From Atrichornis clamosus (lineage: Eukaryota; Chordata; Aves; Passeriformes; Menuridae): a DNA stretch of 64,000 nucleotides. The stretch covers positions 98,574 to 162,573 of the forward strand of contig WBMZ01002713.1 in NCBI GenBank assembly GCA_013400975.1, written 5' to 3'. The number at the start of each line of letters is the position of its first letter. The first letter of the stretch is position 1. The position numbers and the translations under genes were made by a program. This document shows positions 58,501 through 64,000 of this stretch, in pieces. The notes below the pieces were generated by a model. The model saw only the letters and a list, made by a program, of their open reading frames with translations. It was not told where the DNA came from and searched no databases.

Positions 58501-60078
58501 TGTTTTTTAATTTTCCTTTCTGACATGCTAGTGTTCAATCAGCCTAAGGGTTAATAAATTATTTTTCTGGATTAAAAGACCTTTTCTTAATTTTAGGTTA
58601 ATGAAAAGATGAAGGAAGAAAGGTACATGACTTGTGTATCTGGGAGCTATGTTTTTGAAGGACTTGCAAAGTCAGCACTATCTTCATCGTTGATTTTACT
58701 GATTCCAGTGCTGTCTTGGGACAAATAGTATAGTTATGTAAAGTCCACAAAAAAACCCTCAGCACTGTTTAACATTCTTTCATTTAATTCATGGTACAGC
58801 ATCTGTTGTATCATAACTAGAATACAAGCAGCTTTTCAAACCCCACGCATTTCCAAACCAGCCCTCAGTAAGACTGACACTATCACATCAATTACTAGCA
58901 CAGGCCAGCTATAAAATTACAAAACCACTCAGCCATCTGTATAATTAAATGCAAACCAGAGTAATCAAACAAATGTTAAAGAAAATGTCTTCATATGGTA
59001 AACTTTGTAGGTAAAAGCCTATATCTGCTGTTCTGTTTGGGAAGAAATATATCTTTGTCTCTGATAGGTATGCCAAGTAGCTGCTTCCCACTCTTTGAAA
59101 CAGCATTTATAGTTGATAAATACAGAACTGTTACTTGGTACTGTCTGTAGTTGTGTCATATTCAGTATCTTAAGCACAAATACTAGAGAATCAAGAAAAG
59201 GAGGTGTGAAACAAAAGTGACTGCATAGTGCCTGGGTGTGTCCAGATAATGCAGGACTTGGGCTCTTAATCGCTTAAATAATTCTCCCCAGCTATCTAAC
59301 ATTGCTTTTGTTAATAAGGTAGTTTCATAGTTTCTTGGATGCATTGGGAAGACAGAAGTGAAGCTGTGAATCTAGGTTAATTGAAATGCTTACATGATGG
59401 TGATGTGCCAGATTCTCTGCTGTAAGTCTCAGGAGGAAACTTGCAGTAAGTATAGCTTAGAGAGTAAGGACAAAGTGACCTCAAGTTTTCCTTTGCTGCT
59501 TTCTGCATTTAGGTGAAGTTTAGGACTCTGTGGCCCACAGGTAAGTCACAGCAGTTTGAGAGGCTGCTGTGATTTATTAATTCCTTCCCGCTGTGCTGTC
59601 AGTAGGCTGTTTATACCTCACAGTACCTTGGAGCAGAGGAGGGTTTCTGCCACTCTTCCATCTGCTGTGAGCATTATCTCCAGCATTTCCTTTACATTAA
59701 ACACTGTAAAGGTTGAAAAATCAGAAACACGCAGGAGTACAAAGCTGCTGGTCCTTCGGAAGTGCTGATCTGAGCTTCCCAAAGCTGTTTCTGTCTCCTT
59801 TTAATTCTGAAAAGGAGACTGAGGATTGATTCAGACCTGTCACTTGCATGCCTGTAATAATGTCTTCGCGTGAACACATATCTGTAAGAACAAAAGCATT
59901 TCTGATAGTTTATTCTGAATTTCAGATCAAACATTTAAACATTAGTTTCCCAAAATAGAACCCAAAGTCCAGAATTGGGGAAATAGGCTCCTTATAGAAA
60001 ATCTGAGGAGTTGTTTACCCAGATCAGACATAATCTGAACCAGCATGTCCATCCTGATCCAATCCAGAATTCTTTAGC

Positions 60079-60104
60079 AGAACGAGAACCCATGTTCTCG
60101 TTCT
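60079..60104. repeat. Perfect 11-bp inverted repeat
   Basis: Arms agaacgagaac (60079-60089) and gttctcgttct (60094-60104) are separated by four bases (ccat). A compact hairpin with no known role. Confidence 0.8.
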
Positions 60105-60924
60105 ACTCTCTCCATTCTGTGGCAATTCATGTTGCATAGTACACCTCTAAATAAAGTTCCTTCCCTTTAGATAGATAGACGCTATCTTGCAGGCTGGTGT
60201 GTGGTTTTGCCTCTTTAAGGATGCATTCTGGTAGAGAAATCTTTTTGCAGAAAAGTGCATTAATTAAGAAAGTAGGGATGCTTGGAAGAAAAGGCTCTGT
60301 AGCCTATTGATGAAAGCACTCAGCAGGATGGGGGCGGAGAGGTAGGTGGCAAACTTAGTGACCTTCACAGTTAGCTATTGAGAAGAGTATTTTTGGATTG
60401 TGATTTTGGATTTTAGTGTAAGACCCACTGTAGGCACCTACTAAATCCTTCTTTTGATCTGGCCTTTTGCCGTAAGTATACAGGAACTGTCTTGGAAAGT
60501 GACAGTAAAAACCCTCGGCACTGAATGCTCCCTGCTATTTGGGGGGAATGCCAGTAGAAGATGACTTGGATAGAACAAGCTAAAAAAAGATGATTAGTGC
60601 AGTGGTTCTGTGTGCATCTCTGAATACCCACATTATGTGTCTCTGTATTACCACTGTAATTCCTATGATCTGCTTTTCATCAAGACTTAGTTACTGTTAA
60701 TTGTGGGGAAACCAAGCCAGTCCAGCTGATACTGGGGTGTAAACAACTACAGCTGCTGTGCCTGCTCTCAAGGAACTTACAGGGGCTGTAAAATACAAAT
60801 AAGAGCAGTTGTGAGTGCACTTGTGAAGCCAGCTTTGCTTATAAGGGTTTACAGTCTTGGAGAAATCACCTCATTTTGTATTGAAACAATGTGAGAGTCA
60901 AGCAGCAAAGTAATCACTCAGCAC

Positions 60925-61006
60925 AGAGAGGGAGGTAGGGAGGGAGGAAGGAAGGAATGAAGCAAGGAGGGAAGGAAGGAAGGGAGGGAGGAAGGAAGGA
61001 AGGAAT
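60925..61006. repeat. GGAA/GGGA microsatellite
   Basis: About 80 bp of purine-only GGAA and GGGA units with a few interruptions. GGAA is the ETS-factor core, and such arrays are length-variable. Confidence 0.9.
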
Positions 61007-63242
61007 GTAGGTTTGGAAAAAATACTACTTTCCTATCTCTCCTTTTGTCCAACAAGGACGGTCTTGTTTATCTACTCTTATTACTAGACTTGACTGTCAA
61101 ATAGTAAATGGGATAACTGTGGAGAGGCTGACATGGAGATGATCTCACTTTTGCCCAATCCAAATGAATACTTCATCTAGGCTTTGGTGATGGGTGATGA
61201 TATTAAAACAAAACACTACATGGATAAGCAGAATTAAGGTGTTAGAAGCGGTAACTGCAACCAAATTGAAAGAAATCTGGATTTTCAAATGAATTACTAT
61301 TGCCAGAATAACACCATGACTGAAAAGAATAGGATAGATCTGTATCTTAAAAGGAGACAAATATGACAGTTCATAGACTTGTTTTCAGTAAATAATTTGA
61401 TGTGATAAAGCTGAAGTTAGTGGGAATTATTAAGGAAACATGTATTCTTTGTAGGAGAATAAAACATTCTGAAGGGTAACATGCTATTCCCAAACTACAA
61501 AGAACTGACTACAGGACAGCAATGCCTTATGGAGTGAAGTAGGGGGTAGGTATTAGTTGAATCCTTGCCTTGAAGATTTGGATTGGTAGGAATTACAAGG
61601 AACCCGTCCTGGTCCATCTTGTTTAACTTTTTGAAATTGGAACCTTTGTGTTTACCAGCATGAAATCCAGGAGCGTGCTGCTGAAGCTGGCTGTTTGCAT
61701 AGATTCAGAAGACAACATCAATAGAGAGTTGAGGGCCTGGATATTGCTAGGAAGATCTAGATCATCTCAATGATGGAGTGATAGAAATAGGACATAATTA
61801 AATGGTAGAGCCTATAGAGGGATGTGTCCTTGGGGACTTATAAGAAATTCTGATGTAACGTGGGAACTTACCATTTGGAAATAGCTGAGGAGAAGTACTT
61901 CAGGCTTATGTTAGCTGATTAAAATGTGAAATTAAAAAGGAGAAATGGTATTGTAAATTTTAACAAAGATACTCAAGTAAGATAGGGTAGGGCAAGTTCA
62001 AGTGAAAACACTGGGACATAAATAGTTCCATTCATCTGTATTGAAGAAGAGGAACTGCAAATGGGAAATTGGCAGGGATAAAGGAACAGAGCAGCCTGTT
62101 TTATGTGAGGTGGCCTGAACAACTCAGTTTTTTAGATCCAGCAGAGGGCTGACTGAGAATATGGTGGTGTCTGTAGATACACCGAAGACAGCAACCAAGG
62201 AGTTTAAGACCTCTGTACATTACAGAGCAATGCTGGCAGAAGAGCATATGCAAGTAAACTGGCCATGAATAAGCTTAGATGGGAAATAGGAATGTTTCTA
62301 GCTATTCACGATGGGGGTTTGGTACAACCTTCCTCCAAGTAAAGGCAGCAAGAAAATATCTACCTGCGGCGTGATCAGTGCACTTTGAAAGGGCTGTAGG
62401 ATGTGTCTGGCGCTGCAGGGACTGGAGTCAGGAGCTCTGCATGTCATGTTCAGTTCTTCCTGCGGCTGCAGACGTAAAGCTTTGTGAGAAGCATAGGGTA
62501 GCCTGCATAAAGCTGAAACCAGAATATCTCACCATCAGTCAAAGACATGTTGGAAGTTGCATTTTTGTTCAAGAACTATAGTGAATATAATAATAATCAG
62601 CACAGTTTGGTTATAACCAAACTGGCTGCTTTTCCTTGCTGAAAGAAAATAACCTGAAGGTTATTTCTTTGCGTGAACCATTAAATGTTGTGTTTAATCC
62701 GATGTAGAATATTTGTTTTGGATGCTTGAAAGAAAGTCATCACACGGATATACTTAGGATAAGGAAATCCTACTTTTGTCCAAGGGAATTTGAAGCAGAA
62801 TTCTATTTCTTAGAAAGCTGTCCAAGGACTCGCTATGCGTGAAGCAGGAGAAGGGGGAAATTCTTCCTCATGTTGAAGCTGTTGACCTGCACAAAGGCAC
62901 CAAGTTTGTTGGGTCAGTGAGGGGGAGCATGAGAATCATGGCTTCCTACCCTGGGAACTAGCCTGCTCCCCTGGGAGGTGTGTCCCCATCCCTCGCAGCT
63001 GAGGCAAAATCAAAGTGGTAACAGGAAGGATTGAGTGTAGCCTGTCTCAACACCGCCTCTGCTAAGGGGTCTCTGCTACCTAAGTAAATGCTCTGATCAC
63101 TGAGCTGTTGGGTAATTGGGGACTTTCCTCTGACATAGTTTCTCCCCTCCTTTGTTTTTTTTCCAGCCAAAACTCTTCAGCAAATTTGAAGCAAATAGTT
63201 TAGACATGACTGAAACCACATTTTCTGGGGAATTAACTATTA

Positions 63243-63258
63243 AAATAAATAAATAAAT
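63243..63258. repeat. (AAAT)n run
   Basis: Four AAAT-type units in the upstream flank. Confidence 0.75.
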
Positions 63259-63870
63259 CATCCAACTCTAACTATTACCACTTTTAAAATCTATGATGCT
63301 TCTTAAAACACTTAAAAAAACCCAACAGTTTGACCCATCTACCCAGCCAGGGTAGTAAAATAGGGCTCATTACTTATTCTATTCTGGAGTGCACAAGGTC
63401 TTCACAGCACTTACAACTACTGCTTATTTCTTCAATTTACCCATCTTTTCCTTTTTCTGCAGCCCCTTTCATCTTGTCAGTTCCAACAGTTGATCCCCAT
63501 AGGAGAGGGAACTCTTCATTATTGCATTTTCATGCTTTTCTAGTCAACTAATTTAATAAAAAAATAAAATACATTTTGCACTGAGTCTACTGCTAACTCT
63601 TTGATAGTTTAAATAGACTATGCCATGCCACGAGATACAAGCTAAAGTATTGGAAACAAATGAAAAAAAAAGGCTATAAATAGTTATAGTTGTTAGTAGT
63701 GTAGGAAATGTTATAGTAAAACCAAATTCCAGCTCTGAACCAAGTGCTGGATGTGATGTTGCCTGCAGAGGGGCAGCTTGAAGAGAGATTTCACTACAGA
63801 AAAGAATAACATTTTGGGGGTTTTATTCAGAATTTTCCAAGCAGCAGTGCAAGACTCCCCCATGACTGGT

Positions 63871-64000
63871 TGTTTTGGTTTGACCTGGCCAGAGGCCAAG
63901 AACGCCCCAGGCTCACGGACTTCCCCCCACTTCTCGCAGCCAGACAGTGGAGAGGGAGGAAAAAAAATTCAGAGTCGACGAGGTTTGTGATTAAAATCTC
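63871..64000 (+). mobile_element. Probable start of an avian endogenous-retrovirus LTR, cut by the window edge
   Basis: From 63871 the sequence begins TGTTTTGGTTTGACCTGGCC, continues with agaggccaagaacgcc and a C-rich stretch, then a purine-rich gagagggaggaaaaaaaa segment. This resembles the 5' end of LTRs that are common in passerine genomes, as I remember them, and starts with the TG expected of an LTR. The far end, any coding region and target-site duplications are outside the window, so solo LTR versus longer element is undecided. Confidence 0.5.

Larger units (their letters stand above)
55513..63870. other. Upstream flank of ROCK2 with no recognisable gene
   Basis: In mammals the next gene upstream of ROCK2 is E2F6. 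I see no E2F winged-helix or other recognisable coding exon here on either strand. The stretch holds a GGAA/GGGA microsatellite (60925-61006), an 11-bp perfect hairpin (60079-60104), an (AAAT)n run (63243-63258) and a short poly-A (56993-57004). The remaining sequence is AT-rich and not assignable by eye. Untranslated or non-coding transcripts cannot be excluded. Confidence 0.75.

Noticed and set aside
55513..64000. An E2F6 exon, expected upstream from mammalian gene order
   Set aside because: No recognisable E2F DNA-binding, dimerisation or marked-box coding sequence on either strand.

Overview
The window is nuclear DNA from a bird, probably a neoavian or passerine. The evidence is the dispersed repeats, which are almost all 5'-truncated CR1 LINEs with bird-type 3' tails, together with large AT-rich introns, one CpG island and no bacterial-style gene packing. 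The possible passerine assignment rests mainly on a sequence at the right edge that resembles a passerine LTR, so it is weaker than the bird assignment.

The only protein-coding gene I can support is ROCK2 (Rho-associated coiled-coil kinase 2), on the minus strand and cut off by the left edge. Three coding exons are present: exon 1 (54178-54327), exon 2 (14657-14738) and exon 3 (4227-4327). They join in frame across canonical GT/AG sites into 111 residues. These cover the N-terminal extension, the start of the capped-helix-bundle dimerisation region and the beginning of the AGC kinase domain with its Gly-rich ATP loop. Intron 1 is 39,439 bp, intron 2 is 10,329 bp, and at least 4.2 kb of intron 3 follows. 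The rest of the kinase domain, the coiled coil, Rho-binding domain, PH and C1 domains must lie left of position 1.

Layout from left to right: 1-4226 intron 3; 4227-4327 exon 3; 4328-14656 intron 2, with a roughly 2 kb decayed CR1 and a short antisense CR1; 14657-14738 exon 2; 14739-54177 intron 1, with about nine CR1 fragments, several simple repeats and the start of the CpG island; 54178-54327 exon 1; 54328 to about 55010 a GC-rich, TATA-less promoter/5' UTR with GC boxes and one 43-codon upstream ORF; 55138-55512 an antisense CR1; 55513-64000 gene-poor upstream flank with a GGAA microsatellite and, from about 63871, the probable LTR start.

I found no second gene, no RNA gene and no undescribed system. 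The most interesting items are the weak-context uORF that is in frame with ROCK2 and stops four codons before its start, a perfect 16-bp hairpin built from a CR1 tail, and the LTR-like edge sequence. Most open frames in the window are chance frames in introns, remains of CR1 reverse transcriptase, or GC-driven frames in the CpG island.
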